From NCBI GenBank assembly GCA_937926515.1, contig CALAZZ010000152.1, positions 1 through 25,885 of the forward strand: DNA of 25,885 nucleotides, given 5' to 3'. The position numbers and the translations under genes were made by a program. Below the pieces are notes generated by a model. It ran no database searches. It saw only the letters and a program-made list of their open reading frames with translations, and was not told the origin of the DNA. Shown in pieces: positions 1-7,624 of this stretch. Each line of letters opens with the position of its first letter. The first letter of the stretch is position 1. The DNA comes from an uncultured Bacteroidales bacterium (GTDB taxonomy: Bacteria; Bacteroidota; Bacteroidia; Bacteroidales; F082).

Positions 1-349
1 AAAGAAGCCGGAAGACGAAACTGTTTTGGTGGCTGATTTTGTTGGAGTTAAAAGCCATAAGGCGAAAGGTAAACGTCTGTCAGCCCACGAAATAGATCAA
101 ATAGAGACATTAGAACCTATTAAACCGGAACCTTCGGTAACCGATCAAATAAAAGAAGATGAAGAGCCTAAAATTGCAGTGACAGCTAGCGATCCAGCCA
201 AGGAGGAGGCCAAACCAGACGAAACAAAGGATGTTTCAACTCAAATATATGACACAGATGAATCGCTGCAAGGCGATGTAAATGAACAGCAGGTCGAGCC
301 TTCACCTAAAAGGCCTGACCCTCCCTTACAGATGGAACTGGAATTTTAA
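1..349 (+). CDS. parC: DNA topoisomerase IV subunit A, C-terminal fragment
   Basis: The reading frame is open from the first bases and ends at TAA 347-349; the gene starts outside the window, so only about the last 115 residues are present. ParC is the DNA-cutting subunit of topoisomerase IV, which separates linked daughter chromosomes and relaxes supercoils. The segment ADFVGVKSHKAKGKRLS is the kind of sequence seen near the end of the C-terminal domain of Bacteroidota ParC proteins. It is followed by a long acidic, proline-rich tail that ends in MELEF, also typical of the group. A TTG at 26 is only an internal leucine codon. GyrA is the alternative, but the GVKS-KAKGKRLS segment favours ParC. 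The next gene starts 55 nt downstream in the same direction. Confidence 0.72.
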   Translation, partial: KKPEDETVLVADFVGVKSHKAKGKRLSAHEIDQIETLEPIKPEPSVTDQIKEDEEPKIAVTASDPAKEEAKPDETKDVSTQIYDTDESLQGDVNEQQVEPSPKRPDPPLQMELEF

Positions 350-404
350 GCAACCGGAATGATCGGGACAGGAATACCATATTTAAGCATTAATAATTGT
401 TTAA

Positions 405-3059
405 ATGAATTATAAATCAATGCTTTGCTGTGCTAATAGTCTCCGCCTTGTAAGCTTACTACTGCTTTTCATATTTGGCGTAATCGATCTTACGGCACAA
501 GGCATTGAAGGAAATATCATCAATTCAAAAGGAGAACCAATTCCATATTCTTCTATTTACATACCTTCCCTTCATAAAGGGACCACAGCTAATGAAGAAG
601 GTGTATTTCACATGGCATTAGAGCCCGGAGAATATGAGCTCATTATTCAATATCTGGGATACAAAACCCAGGTGTTTAATATAAAAATCGAGAACGAATA
701 TTTAAATGTTGAGGTCACACTTGAGCACCAAAATTATTTATTACCGGAAGTGATCATTACTTCAACCGGAGAGGATCCTGCCTATTACATCATGCGCAAA
801 GCAATAGGCATGAGCCAGTATTACCGAAATCAGGTTTCTGAATATACAGCCCGGGTTTACCTCAAAGGGACCGGCATACCTGAAAAAATACCCGCACTAA
901 TGCGCAAGCAACTCAAAAATGATGGAATAGAAGTAGGAAAATATATTGTGAATGAAACATTGTCTGAAATTCATTACAAAAAAGGTGAACCTATTCAGAC
1001 TAAAGTAATTTCGATGCGCAGCTCTGAATTTGGCAATGAAACCAGTCCCATGCAATTTGTCACTTTGAGCTTATATGATGATATCGACGGAATTATTTCA
1101 CCACTGAGTCGTGCTGCCTTTCAGGTATATCAGTTCATGCTGGAAGGCACATTCATTGAAGACGGCAGAACGATCAATAAAATAAAGGTTATTCCACGCA
1201 GAAAAGGCCACGACCTATACCAAGGCACCATATACATCAGAGAAGGAAGCTGGAATTTGCATTCAGTAGATCTGAAGGTTGAACAAAGAATGTTGCAAGT
1301 TCACATCAGGCAGGTATTCCAGGCTGTTGACCCCTTGGTTTGGATGCCGGTGAGCCACGACTATAATATCCAATTATCTTTACTTGGAGCTGCATTTACT
1401 TTCAAATACCTGGCCACAGTCAATGATTATCATATTATCCTTGATGAGGATATTGATCATGATTTCTACTCTAAAATGATTGAAGATGATTATTTTGACC
1501 TTGAACCCATGCCTGATCCGGTACCTGACACCGTAGATATAGTAACCGTTGTCCCACGCAGCGAGGAACAACAACGAGTTGAAACCTTGCTGAAGAAAGA
1601 GGATCTGAGCAACAGGGAAATGCGTGAACTGAACAGGCTAGTGCGAAAGGAAGCTACCCTTGAACGTGAGCGGCCACCCCTGGAAATAAAATCCAGAAAT
1701 ACGGAAATAGCTGATAGCGCTTTGATCAGGCCAACCGAATACTGGAATCAGCAACGACCTATACCCCTCACAGCCAACGAAATGAAAAGTTTCAATGAGC
1801 CCATCAACGACACTGCAAACAATGATACGGTCACGCACAGAAGAAGTATTTTAGGTGAGGTAATTTTGGGTACATCAGGAAAAAAGATCAGAGAGTATTG
1901 GCGCATGGAACATAATGGCTTACTGGGTCTTAGTTCGTTTAGTTACAATACTGTAGATGGATTACTGGTCAATAAAAAGGCAGGCTTTACGTACATACCC
2001 GAAACCGGCAAACGGCTCAATTTAAATGTAAAACTTAATTATGCTTTTGCACGCCAAAGATTCACTTATGAGGCAGGCTTGCGTTATTTGTATCATCCTC
2101 GGAAAAGAGCCGGTATAGGTTTCTCCGGCGGGCGAATCACCTCTGACTTCAACGAAAATACCGGAATCAACCCCTTGCTGAATGATTTTACGAGTTTGTT
2201 TACCAGGCAGAACTACCTGAAACTTTATGAGAAGGATTACATCAAAATAGATCATAAACTGGATGTTTTCAATGGCCTTGTGCTAGACCTTTCATTTGAA
2301 TACGCCCAAAGACGACAGCTTGAGAACCATTCAAATTATTACCTGACCAATTTTTTAGGCAAATCGTTTACATCCAACATACCTCCTCCCCTTGATGAAA
2401 ACTCACAGCTCGTAGAGGAACACAGCGCAACAATTTTTGATGCAAGCATCACTTATACGCCGCGTCATTACTACAGAATTTTCAATAACCAGAAGCAAAT
2501 GCTCCACTCTGCATACCCCAGCTTTACGTTGCGATGGCGGCAAGGTATTTCATCATTATTCGATTCTGATGCAGCATTTCAAATGCTCGAATTTGGCGTG
2601 AAATATGGGTTTGAAAAAAGGTTGCTGGGGCGCTTTGATTACCTGCTCAAATCAGGTTTCTTTCCCAAGTCCAACAGGCTATATTTTGCAGATTATAAGC
2701 ATTTTAACAACAATCCATTGTGGGTTAGCGGAGCAAATAAGTTGGATATGTTTCGATCGCTTAGCTTTTATGATTACAGCACAGAAAACCCATATTTTGA
2801 AGCCCACATCCAATATCAACATGGCAGAATCGTGCTCAAGAGGTTGCCCTTTCTTGCGGGCAGCTTGATCAGGGAATCATTGTTCTTCAATATGTTGGCA
2901 ACAGAAGGCAATGCTCCATTATTAGAGTTTGGCTATGGTGTCAATCAGATATTTTTGCTATTTGACTTAGAACTATTCACAGGCATTGCAGGTGGTAAGC
3001 ATCATCATACAGGAATACGCCTCGGCATTCCGCTGAGTGGGGGTGAAATCAGGTTCTGA
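405..3059 (+). CDS. DUF5686 / carboxypeptidase-regulatory-like outer-membrane protein
   Basis: 884 residues from ATG 405. The N-terminus has a hydrophobic signal peptide (about residues 12-31, ending in TAQG). Next comes a carboxypeptidase-regulatory-like beta-sandwich (about 32-115; GNIINSKGEPIPYSSIYIPS and the GYKTQ turn), the same plug-like module found at the start of TonB-dependent receptors. The rest (about 120-884) matches the DUF5686 family, with alternating beta-strand segments and a terminal phenylalanine (GGEIRF), the usual C-terminal residue of outer-membrane beta-barrels. Function is unknown; members are surface or outer-membrane proteins of Bacteroidota. A second ATG at 420 would give a shorter signal peptide and cannot be excluded. 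The gene converges on the putP-like gene and has no clear own promoter box in the 55-nt gap after parC. Confidence 0.82.
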   Translation: MNYKSMLCCANSLRLVSLLLLFIFGVIDLTAQGIEGNIINSKGEPIPYSSIYIPSLHKGTTANEEGVFHMALEPGEYELIIQYLGYKTQVFNIKIENEYLNVEVTLEHQNYLLPEVIITSTGEDPAYYIMRKAIGMSQYYRNQVSEYTARVYLKGTGIPEKIPALMRKQLKNDGIEVGKYIVNETLSEIHYKKGEPIQTKVISMRSSEFGNETSPMQFVTLSLYDDIDGIISPLSRAAFQVYQFMLEGTFIEDGRTINKIKVIPRRKGHDLYQGTIYIREGSWNLHSVDLKVEQRMLQVHIRQVFQAVDPLVWMPVSHDYNIQLSLLGAAFTFKYLATVNDYHIILDEDIDHDFYSKMIEDDYFDLEPMPDPVPDTVDIVTVVPRSEEQQRVETLLKKEDLSNREMRELNRLVRKEATLERERPPLEIKSRNTEIADSALIRPTEYWNQQRPIPLTANEMKSFNEPINDTANNDTVTHRRSILGEVILGTSGKKIREYWRMEHNGLLGLSSFSYNTVDGLLVNKKAGFTYIPETGKRLNLNVKLNYAFARQRFTYEAGLRYLYHPRKRAGIGFSGGRITSDFNENTGINPLLNDFTSLFTRQNYLKLYEKDYIKIDHKLDVFNGLVLDLSFEYAQRRQLENHSNYYLTNFLGKSFTSNIPPPLDENSQLVEEHSATIFDASITYTPRHYYRIFNNQKQMLHSAYPSFTLRWRQGISSLFDSDAAFQMLEFGVKYGFEKRLLGRFDYLLKSGFFPKSNRLYFADYKHFNNNPLWVSGANKLDMFRSLSFYDYSTENPYFEAHIQYQHGRIVLKRLPFLAGSLIRESLFFNMLATEGNAPLLEFGYGVNQIFLLFDLELFTGIAGGKHHHTGIRLGIPLSGGEIRF

Positions 3060-3117
3060 TCATTGTAGTACCAAGGGCAAGTTGCCTTGATTTGAACCCC
3101 GGAAAACTTATAAATTA

Positions 3118-4566
3118 TTATTTTTTTAAAGTGAACCTGCTCACCATCAAAGCTATAATCAACGCTATAAAAAACCCGGGTATGAGTTCATATATACCGG
3201 TTACCTCTTTGAGCCAGAGTCTCCATACGATAGTGATCAGCGTGCCGGCTATCATGCCTGAAAGGATTCCTTGTTTGGTAGCGTTTTTATAGTAAAGCGA
3301 TAGGATAAGAGCCGGTCCAAAAGCAGCGCCTAAGCCTGCCCATGCAAACAATACCAGCCAAAACACCAGGTCCTGAGCAATATAAGCTAAAAACAATGCT
3401 GCGACTCCAGACAAAACCAAAACCATACGGCTTAGGTAGAGCTTCCTCTTCTCATCAATTTCCCGTTTTGCTGCAATGACCTTCTCATAAAGGTCCCTGG
3501 CAAAGGTGGAAGCCACAACCAGCAGCTGTGAATCGGCAGTTGATAATATTGCAGCAAACACACCACCCACAAGCAAACCATAAAGTGCAGGCCCAAAATA
3601 CTCAGACGACAACACCAGATAAATCATCTCAGGGTCCTCATCCGGCAGGGCATGGATGTCGGGAACCAATATCCGGCCAACCAAGCCGATACTGATGGCA
3701 CCCAAACCAAGCAAAATATTCCAGAAAGTCCCATAAATGGCACTGTATTTAAGCTTCTCCGGGTCTTTGATTGACATATACCTGACCACTATATGTGGTT
3801 GGCCCGGTGACCCAAGTCCAATCCCTAAAAATCCTATGATTGCACCAAGTCCAAGGGAAAAAGGATCAAGATAGGCCGGATTCAATTGATGAAGCATATC
3901 GTTGAGTACGCCCAGCCCACCAATATGCACAATGCCGATCAAGGGTAAAACAATCAGTCCGATAAGCATTATTACAGAGCGTACCACATCATTATAGGCA
4001 ACAGCTACGTAGCCTCCCAACACCATATAGATCATGATTAGCAATCCTGAGATGGCCAAAGATGTCAACATCGAAAGGTCAAGGGCTGTAGACAAGGATT
4101 TTGCACCTGCATTGAATTGTGCAGCTACATACGCGGTTATAAAAATTCCTATTATGATTACACCCGCAATACGCAACATACCTGACTTATCACTGAAACG
4201 TGATTCGAAGTAATCCAGTAATGTAATTGAATCCATTTCCTGTGTTTGGTTACGCAGCTTTTTGCCGAGAAATACAAACTGCCACGCTTCCACCACTATA
4301 TAACCCACAATGGCCCATATAGCGCTTGTTCCCGAAACATAAGCCACACCGCTTAACCCCAGAACCAACCATGATGACCTCCCGGAGGAGATGGCTGACA
4401 AGCCTACTACAAAGGAATTCATTGACCGGCCACCAATAAAAAAATCTGATTGATTCCGCGTTTTTAGCAGAGCAAGCAAGCCTACACCTACAGGAAACAA
4501 AAGGGTAAGCAAAAATACAACCAGAGCAACTGGGTTACTAAGCTTATCATAGATATTTTCAACCAT
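3118..4566 (-). CDS. Sodium/proline symporter-like SSS family transporter (PutP-like)
   Basis: About 482 residues with 12-13 hydrophobic segments, the size of solute:sodium symporters (SSS family), which drive substrate uptake with the Na+ gradient in the inner membrane. Diagnostic stretches are DFFIGGRSMNSFVVGLSA near the N-terminus, GSPGQPHIVVRYMS in the middle, where PutP has a very similar GQPHI-RFM loop, and AAILSTADSQLLVVAS later. These resemble the proline transporter PutP more than other SSS members, but substrate is inferred. The frame can be extended to TTG 4575; I chose ATG 4566 because a -7 box lies at 4592-4599 and ATG is the normal start. It is divergent from the DUF1858 gene and convergent with the DUF5686 gene. 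Confidence 0.85.
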   Translation of the reverse strand: MVENIYDKLSNPVALVVFLLTLLFPVGVGLLALLKTRNQSDFFIGGRSMNSFVVGLSAISSGRSSWLVLGLSGVAYVSGTSAIWAIVGYIVVEAWQFVFLGKKLRNQTQEMDSITLLDYFESRFSDKSGMLRIAGVIIIGIFITAYVAAQFNAGAKSLSTALDLSMLTSLAISGLLIMIYMVLGGYVAVAYNDVVRSVIMLIGLIVLPLIGIVHIGGLGVLNDMLHQLNPAYLDPFSLGLGAIIGFLGIGLGSPGQPHIVVRYMSIKDPEKLKYSAIYGTFWNILLGLGAISIGLVGRILVPDIHALPDEDPEMIYLVLSSEYFGPALYGLLVGGVFAAILSTADSQLLVVASTFARDLYEKVIAAKREIDEKRKLYLSRMVLVLSGVAALFLAYIAQDLVFWLVLFAWAGLGAAFGPALILSLYYKNATKQGILSGMIAGTLITIVWRLWLKEVTGIYELIPGFFIALIIALMVSRFTLKK

Positions 4567-4591
4567 ATCCCACAACTTTTGTTTATATTTA

Positions 4592-4599
4592 CAAACCTA
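4592..4599 (-). promoter_or_regulatory. Bacteroidota-type -7 box of the putP-like gene
   Basis: The minus strand reads TAGGTTTG, an exact match to the Bacteroidota -7 consensus TAnnTTTG, about 26 nt before ATG 4566. No clear -33 TTG is visible at the usual distance, so this is a partial promoter match. Confidence 0.45.
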
Positions 4600-4647
4600 G
4601 GAAATATATAAGATTTTAGAAAAAACTTTTTTCTTTTATAGCCTGCT

Positions 4648-4884
4648 ATGAATGCTTTAAAAAAGATGATGATCAATAAAAATATCGAAATAGAGGAGCT
4701 GGTGCGTAAATATCCTTTCTCCGTTAAATTCTTAATGGAGAAGCATATAAAATGCATCGCCTGCGGTGAGCCTATCTGGGGCACACTTGATGAAGCGGCC
4801 AAAGAGAAAGGGTACCAGGATGAAATGATTGATGAAATTGTGGATGAATTGAACCAAATGGCCAGGGAATTGGAAAGAGAATGA
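4648..4884 (+). CDS. DUF1858 domain protein (small CxxC protein)
   Basis: A 78-residue soluble protein. The pattern of an early ELVRKYPFSVKFLMEKHIKC helix pair, a CIACG motif (C36, C39) and TLDEAAKEKGY matches DUF1858, a small domain also found at the N-terminus of the iron-sulfur-cluster repair protein ScdA/RIC and in other disulfide or redox proteins. In such proteins the CxxC pair is thought to act in redox or metal chemistry; the exact role here is unknown. ATG 4648 is the only sensible start and the length is normal for stand-alone members. It is divergent from the putP-like gene (72-81 nt between starts) and ends 12 nt before the end of the convergent pdxH gene. Confidence 0.75.
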   Translation: MNALKKMMINKNIEIEELVRKYPFSVKFLMEKHIKCIACGEPIWGTLDEAAKEKGYQDEMIDEIVDELNQMARELERE

Positions 4885-4896
4885 TATGAAATCGGG

Positions 4897-5523
4897 TCAG
4901 GGCGAGAGCCTCCTGTAGGTCCATTTACCGTCCTGAATGTTATACTGAATACGGTCATGCAAACGACTTTCACGACCTTGCCAGAACTCTATCGATTCAG
5001 GAATCAACCTGTAACCACCCCATGATGCAGGCCGCACAATCTTTTGTGATGATTGCATAAAAGCTTCACGCTTCTTCTCCAATACTTCACGGCTCTTTAT
5101 CTCCTGACTTTGGTCAGAAACAATTGCACTAATCTGGCTTTCCTGAGGCCTGCTATAGAAATATTCGTCTGATTCACTTGCAGTAGTCCTCTCAACAAAT
5201 CCTTCCACTCTAACCTGTTTTTCCAGATCACGCCAATAAAAGTTCAATGCAGCGTAAGGATTCATTGTTAGCTCGATGCCTTTTCTGCTTTCATAATTAG
5301 TATAAAACACAAAGCCTCTATCATCCAAAGCTTTAAGCAACACGATCCTGCTGGATGGTTTATTTTCCTTCGAAGTGGAGAGCACCATGGCATTTGCATC
5401 AGAAATGTTTTTTGTCAAGGCTTCAGCCATCCAAAGTCTAAACAAGTCAAAAGGCTCGGCAGGTAAATTAGCTTCAATTAAACTCCCTTTGAGGTATTCA
5501 TTACGTTCATGGTGTAGATCCAT
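4897..5523 (-). CDS. pdxH: Pyridoxamine 5'-phosphate oxidase
   Basis: FMN-dependent enzyme that oxidises pyridoxine or pyridoxamine 5'-phosphate to pyridoxal 5'-phosphate, the last step of vitamin B6 cofactor synthesis and salvage. The chain from ATG 5523 is 208 residues, the usual length. Family landmarks are in order: SSRIVLLKALDDRGFVFYTN (FMN/substrate region), QVRVEGFVER, YFYSRPQESQISA, and the C-terminal signature IEFWQGRESRLHDR, which fits the PROSITE pattern E-[FHY]-W-[QHG]-x4-R-[LIVM]-H-[DNE]-R. A longer frame to 5598 would overlap the divergent gene and add 25 non-conserved residues, so it is rejected. A -7 box at 5544-5551 supports the shorter start. It supplies PLP, which the two racemases later in the window require, but the genes are far apart. 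Confidence 0.93.
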   Translation of the reverse strand: MDLHHERNEYLKGSLIEANLPAEPFDLFRLWMAEALTKNISDANAMVLSTSKENKPSSRIVLLKALDDRGFVFYTNYESRKGIELTMNPYAALNFYWRDLEKQVRVEGFVERTTASESDEYFYSRPQESQISAIVSDQSQEIKSREVLEKKREAFMQSSQKIVRPASWGGYRLIPESIEFWQGRESRLHDRIQYNIQDGKWTYRRLSP

Positions 5524-5543
5524 TTGGCTCTGATAATTTAGGG

Positions 5544-5551
5544 CAAAAATA
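5544..5551 (-). promoter_or_regulatory. -7 box of pdxH
   Basis: The minus strand reads TATTTTTG, an exact TAnnTTTG match, 20 nt upstream of ATG 5523. A TTTTG lies only 13 nt further upstream, which is shorter than the usual spacer, so the -33 element is uncertain. Confidence 0.4.
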
Positions 5552-5580
5552 ACTATCTTGCGAACAAAATAAACATTTGC

Positions 5581-6285
5581 ATGTCCGAATCCAATCAAAG
5601 CCCAAGTTCACCTATTGCTAAAACCATCATTACCTGGATGATAATCATCATCCTGATTCTTTTCATTGCTTGGGTGGTCAAGTCCAGATTGACGATCAAA
5701 GATCATGATCAGGCTGCTGATTTAATTGAAACCAGGCTAAGTAAAGAAGCTTATGCTGACAGCATTCTTTTGATCAGGAAGGAAAAAGATGTCTATTTTG
5801 CTGATAGCCTGAGCTCCCCCCTTAATAGTGATGATCTGATCCATTTCACCGGGTTAAATTATTTTGATCCCGATATGAACTTTATCGTAACAGCCAGGAT
5901 CGTAAGAGATACAATGGCTGAGGTGTTTTCTATGGCAACCACCACTGAACGCTTACCCCAATATCGCAGATATGGAGTCGCTTATTTTGAACTGGCAGAC
6001 GAGACGTATAAGCTCAGTATTTATCAGAACATTGACATTCTTGAGAAAAATCCCGACAGCAAACACCTCTTCCTCCCTTTCAAAGACCTTACTAACAGGG
6101 AAACAACTTACGGCGGAGGCAGGTATCTTGACCTCGAATTACCCGAAACAGATCATATAGTAATCGATTTCAATCTCTGCTATAATCCTTATTGTGCTTA
6201 CGACGATCGATGGTCGTGCCCACTGACGCCACTTGAAAATTACCTTGACACCTACATTGAAGCAGGCGAAAAGAGATATCCCTGA
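5581..6285 (+). CDS. DUF1684 domain protein, membrane-anchored
   Basis: 234 residues. One transmembrane segment at about residues 13-33 (IAKTIITWMIIIILILFIAW region) is followed by a soluble domain that should lie outside the inner membrane. The C-terminal half carries the DUF1684 hallmarks: FKDLTNRETTYGGGRYLDLE, then DFNLCYNPYCAYDDRWSCP and a final EAGEK. Proteins of this family are usually 170-300 residues, and no biochemical function is established. The conserved YNPYCAY...CP stretch, with two cysteines, looks like a structural or metal-binding core, but this is a guess. The gene is divergent from pdxH and convergent with rplT; the shared terminator lies between. Confidence 0.82.
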   Translation: MSESNQSPSSPIAKTIITWMIIIILILFIAWVVKSRLTIKDHDQAADLIETRLSKEAYADSILLIRKEKDVYFADSLSSPLNSDDLIHFTGLNYFDPDMNFIVTARIVRDTMAEVFSMATTTERLPQYRRYGVAYFELADETYKLSIYQNIDILEKNPDSKHLFLPFKDLTNRETTYGGGRYLDLELPETDHIVIDFNLCYNPYCAYDDRWSCPLTPLENYLDTYIEAGEKRYP

Positions 6286-6331
6286 CCATCTAATAGCATC
6301 CCAATGATTACCAAATAAGAAAGATAAATGT

Positions 6332-6370
6332 CAAAAAAAAACCGCCACATCTTAAGCAGCGGTTTTTTTT
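6332..6370. terminator. Bidirectional rho-independent terminator between DUF1684 gene and rplT
   Basis: A run of nine A (6333-6341) leads into CCGC (6342-6345), a 13-nt spacer, then GCGG (6359-6362) and a run of eight T (6363-6370). The A and T runs extend the stem on both sides, giving a hairpin with a U-tract whichever strand is transcribed. It sits 47 nt after the DUF1684 stop and 7 nt after the rplT stop, so it can end both convergent transcripts. Confidence 0.85.
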
Positions 6371-6376
6371 GTGATG

Positions 6377-6721
6377 CTATTTCACAGCATCGACTATGGC
6401 TTTGAATGCCTGTGGATGATTGAGTGCCAGGTCTGCAAGAACCTTACGACTCAATTCAATGTTCTTTTCGTGCAATTTACCCATGAACACACTATAGGTC
6501 ATACCATACTCCCTTGCGGCAGCATTGATACGCATAATCCAAAGTGATCTGAAATTGCGCTTCTTAACTCGTCTATCCCGGTATGCATACAGCTGGCCTT
6601 TTTCATATGCATTTTTAGCCACCGTATAGACATTTTTCCTACGACCAAATTGCCCTTTGGTCAGCTTCATGATCTTTTTGCGCTTGGCTTTTGAAGCTAC
6701 TGTATTTACTGATCTTGGCAT
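6377..6721 (-). CDS. rplT: 50S ribosomal protein L20
   Basis: 114 residues; standard bL20 begins MPRSVN and contains KGQFGRRKNVYTVAKNA and RDRRVKKRNFRSLWIMRINAA, all present. L20 binds 23S rRNA early in large-subunit assembly, and in E. coli and Bacillus it also represses its own operon by binding mRNA. It is the last gene of the thrS-infC-rpmI-rplT set. The 73-nt gap to rpmI contains an inverted repeat ending 16 nt before this ATG (6738-6773), described separately. Length and start are as expected. Confidence 0.97.
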   Translation of the reverse strand: MPRSVNTVASKAKRKKIMKLTKGQFGRRKNVYTVAKNAYEKGQLYAYRDRRVKKRNFRSLWIMRINAAAREYGMTYSVFMGKLHEKNIELSRKVLADLALNHPQAFKAIVDAVK

Positions 6722-6737
6722 TTTTAATTGATTTTCA

Positions 6738-6773
6738 CCATAGCGTTGCTTCTGGCACTCTTTGGGGCTATGG
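6738..6773 (-). promoter_or_regulatory. Inverted repeat in the rpmI-rplT spacer, candidate regulatory hairpin
   Basis: Perfect 7-bp arms CCATAGC (6738-6744) and GCTATGG (6767-6773) enclose a 22-nt loop. On the mRNA the hairpin would sit from about 17 to 52 nt before the rplT start codon. There is no U-tract, so it is not a terminator. L20 autoregulates translation through mRNA structures in other phyla, which makes an L20 operator one possible reading; mRNA processing or chance are others. Confidence 0.4.
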
Positions 6774-6794
6774 CAAAGTTTAACATTGATTTAA

Positions 6795-6989
6795 TTACCC
6801 TTGAAGCATCACCTTTATATTCTTTTCATCCACCTTATCCACAGTGGTTGAATACGTCAGATTCCGCTTACGTTTGGTCGATTTCTTGGTAAGAATGTGA
6901 CTTTTGTAAGCATGCTTCCTCTTGATCTTTCCGGTTCCCGTTAGCTTAAAACGCTTTTTGGCACCGGATTTTGATTTCATCTTTGGCAT
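6795..6989 (-). CDS. rpmI: 50S ribosomal protein L35
   Basis: 64 residues, the normal length of bL35. The chain starts MPKMKSKSGAKKRFKLTGTGKIKRKHA and so carries the family's KxKSGAxKRFKxTGxGK and RKHAYKSH motifs. It is a small basic protein of the large ribosomal subunit. It lies 32 nt after infC and 73 nt before rplT in the widely conserved infC-rpmI-rplT order; no promoter is visible between these genes, so co-transcription is likely. Confidence 0.97.
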   Translation of the reverse strand: MPKMKSKSGAKKRFKLTGTGKIKRKHAYKSHILTKKSTKRKRNLTYSTTVDKVDEKNIKVMLQG

Positions 6990-7021
6990 TACTTAGTTAG
7001 ATTTATGATTTATTTTAACAG

Positions 7022-7579
7022 TTAAATTTTCTTTGGAGCGATCATCATGATCATTCGCTTTCCTTCGAGCTTGGGCAGCTGTTCCACTTTTCCGTAATCT
7101 TCAAGTTCCTGGGCAAACTTTAATAAAATTAGCTCACCCTGATCTTTATATACAATCGAACGACCGCGAAAAAAAACATCAACTTTAACTTTGGCTCCAT
7201 CTTCAAGGAATTTAATGGCATGTTTCAGCTTAAAATTAAAATCATGATCATCAGTGTTGGGTCCAAGCCTGATTTCCTTGACCACAATTTTGGCTGACTT
7301 GGCTTTTATTTCCTTTTGTTTCTTCTTTTGTTCAAACAGGAACTTTTTATAATCCATTACACGACATACCGGTGGATTTGCAGTTGGTGAAATCTCAACC
7401 AGGTCTAATCCAAATTCTTTTGCTATGGACAAGGCATCGCGCAGTGAATATATATCCTGATTTACATTATCGCCTACAAGCCTAATCATGGGCGATGTAA
7501 TTCTTTCGTTGATGCGATGTGGGTCTTCTTTTTTAACGAACGGACGTCTCGGACCCCTACCTCTGAAGTTTGCTATAAT
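7022..7579 (-). CDS. infC: Translation initiation factor IF-3, starting at an ATT codon
   Basis: IF-3 binds the 30S subunit, keeps 50S off and proofreads start-codon and initiator-tRNA pairing. The first ATG in frame (7489) cannot be the start, because it would remove the conserved N-terminal segment HRINERI, which is encoded just upstream (about 7502-7519). Reading further back, the frame holds no ATG, GTG, TTG or CTG before the in-frame TAG at 7589-7591. The only fitting start is ATT 7579-7577, followed by ATA GCA AAC, with AGGAG at 7590-7586 and a 6-nt spacer. This gives 185 residues, a normal IF-3 length, beginning IANFRGRGPRRPF after the initiator. C-terminal landmarks include LVEISPTANPPVCRVMDYKKF and IRLGPNTDDHDFNFKLKHA. 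E. coli infC also starts with AUU and IF-3 represses it for that reason. It follows thrS by 45 nt. Confidence 0.95.
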   Translation of the reverse strand: MIANFRGRGPRRPFVKKEDPHRINERITSPMIRLVGDNVNQDIYSLRDALSIAKEFGLDLVEISPTANPPVCRVMDYKKFLFEQKKKQKEIKAKSAKIVVKEIRLGPNTDDHDFNFKLKHAIKFLEDGAKVKVDVFFRGRSIVYKDQGELILLKFAQELEDYGKVEQLPKLEGKRMIMMIAPKKI

Positions 7580-7585
7580 TCTGGT

Positions 7586-7590
7586 CTCCT
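7586..7590 (-). promoter_or_regulatory. Strong ribosome-binding site that fixes the infC ATT start
   Basis: The minus strand reads AGGAG, then 6 nt, then ATT. This is a near-ideal Shine-Dalgarno in a genome region where such sites are rare, and the 6-nt spacing singles out ATT 7579-7577 rather than the following ATA. Confidence 0.75.
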
Positions 7591-7624
7591 ATTTTTATGA
7601 ATACTTTATTTAATTATCTATCAA

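Noticed and set aside
3072..3089. Possible hairpin CAAGG...CCTTG between the convergent DUF5686 and putP-like genes
   Set aside because: The stem is five base pairs with a mismatch next to it and the T/A runs are about 30 nt away, so it is not a convincing terminator.
4488..4973. A 161-codon minus-strand open frame across the putP start, the DUF1858 gene and the pdxH end
   Set aside because: It overlaps three real genes on both strands; the DUF1858 protein has clear family motifs, so this frame is a shadow.
6286..6376. Space downstream of rplT where a Bacteroidales-1 type structured RNA is often found in related genomes
   Set aside because: The gap is only 91 bp and is largely taken up by the bidirectional terminator; there is no -7 box or room for such an RNA.
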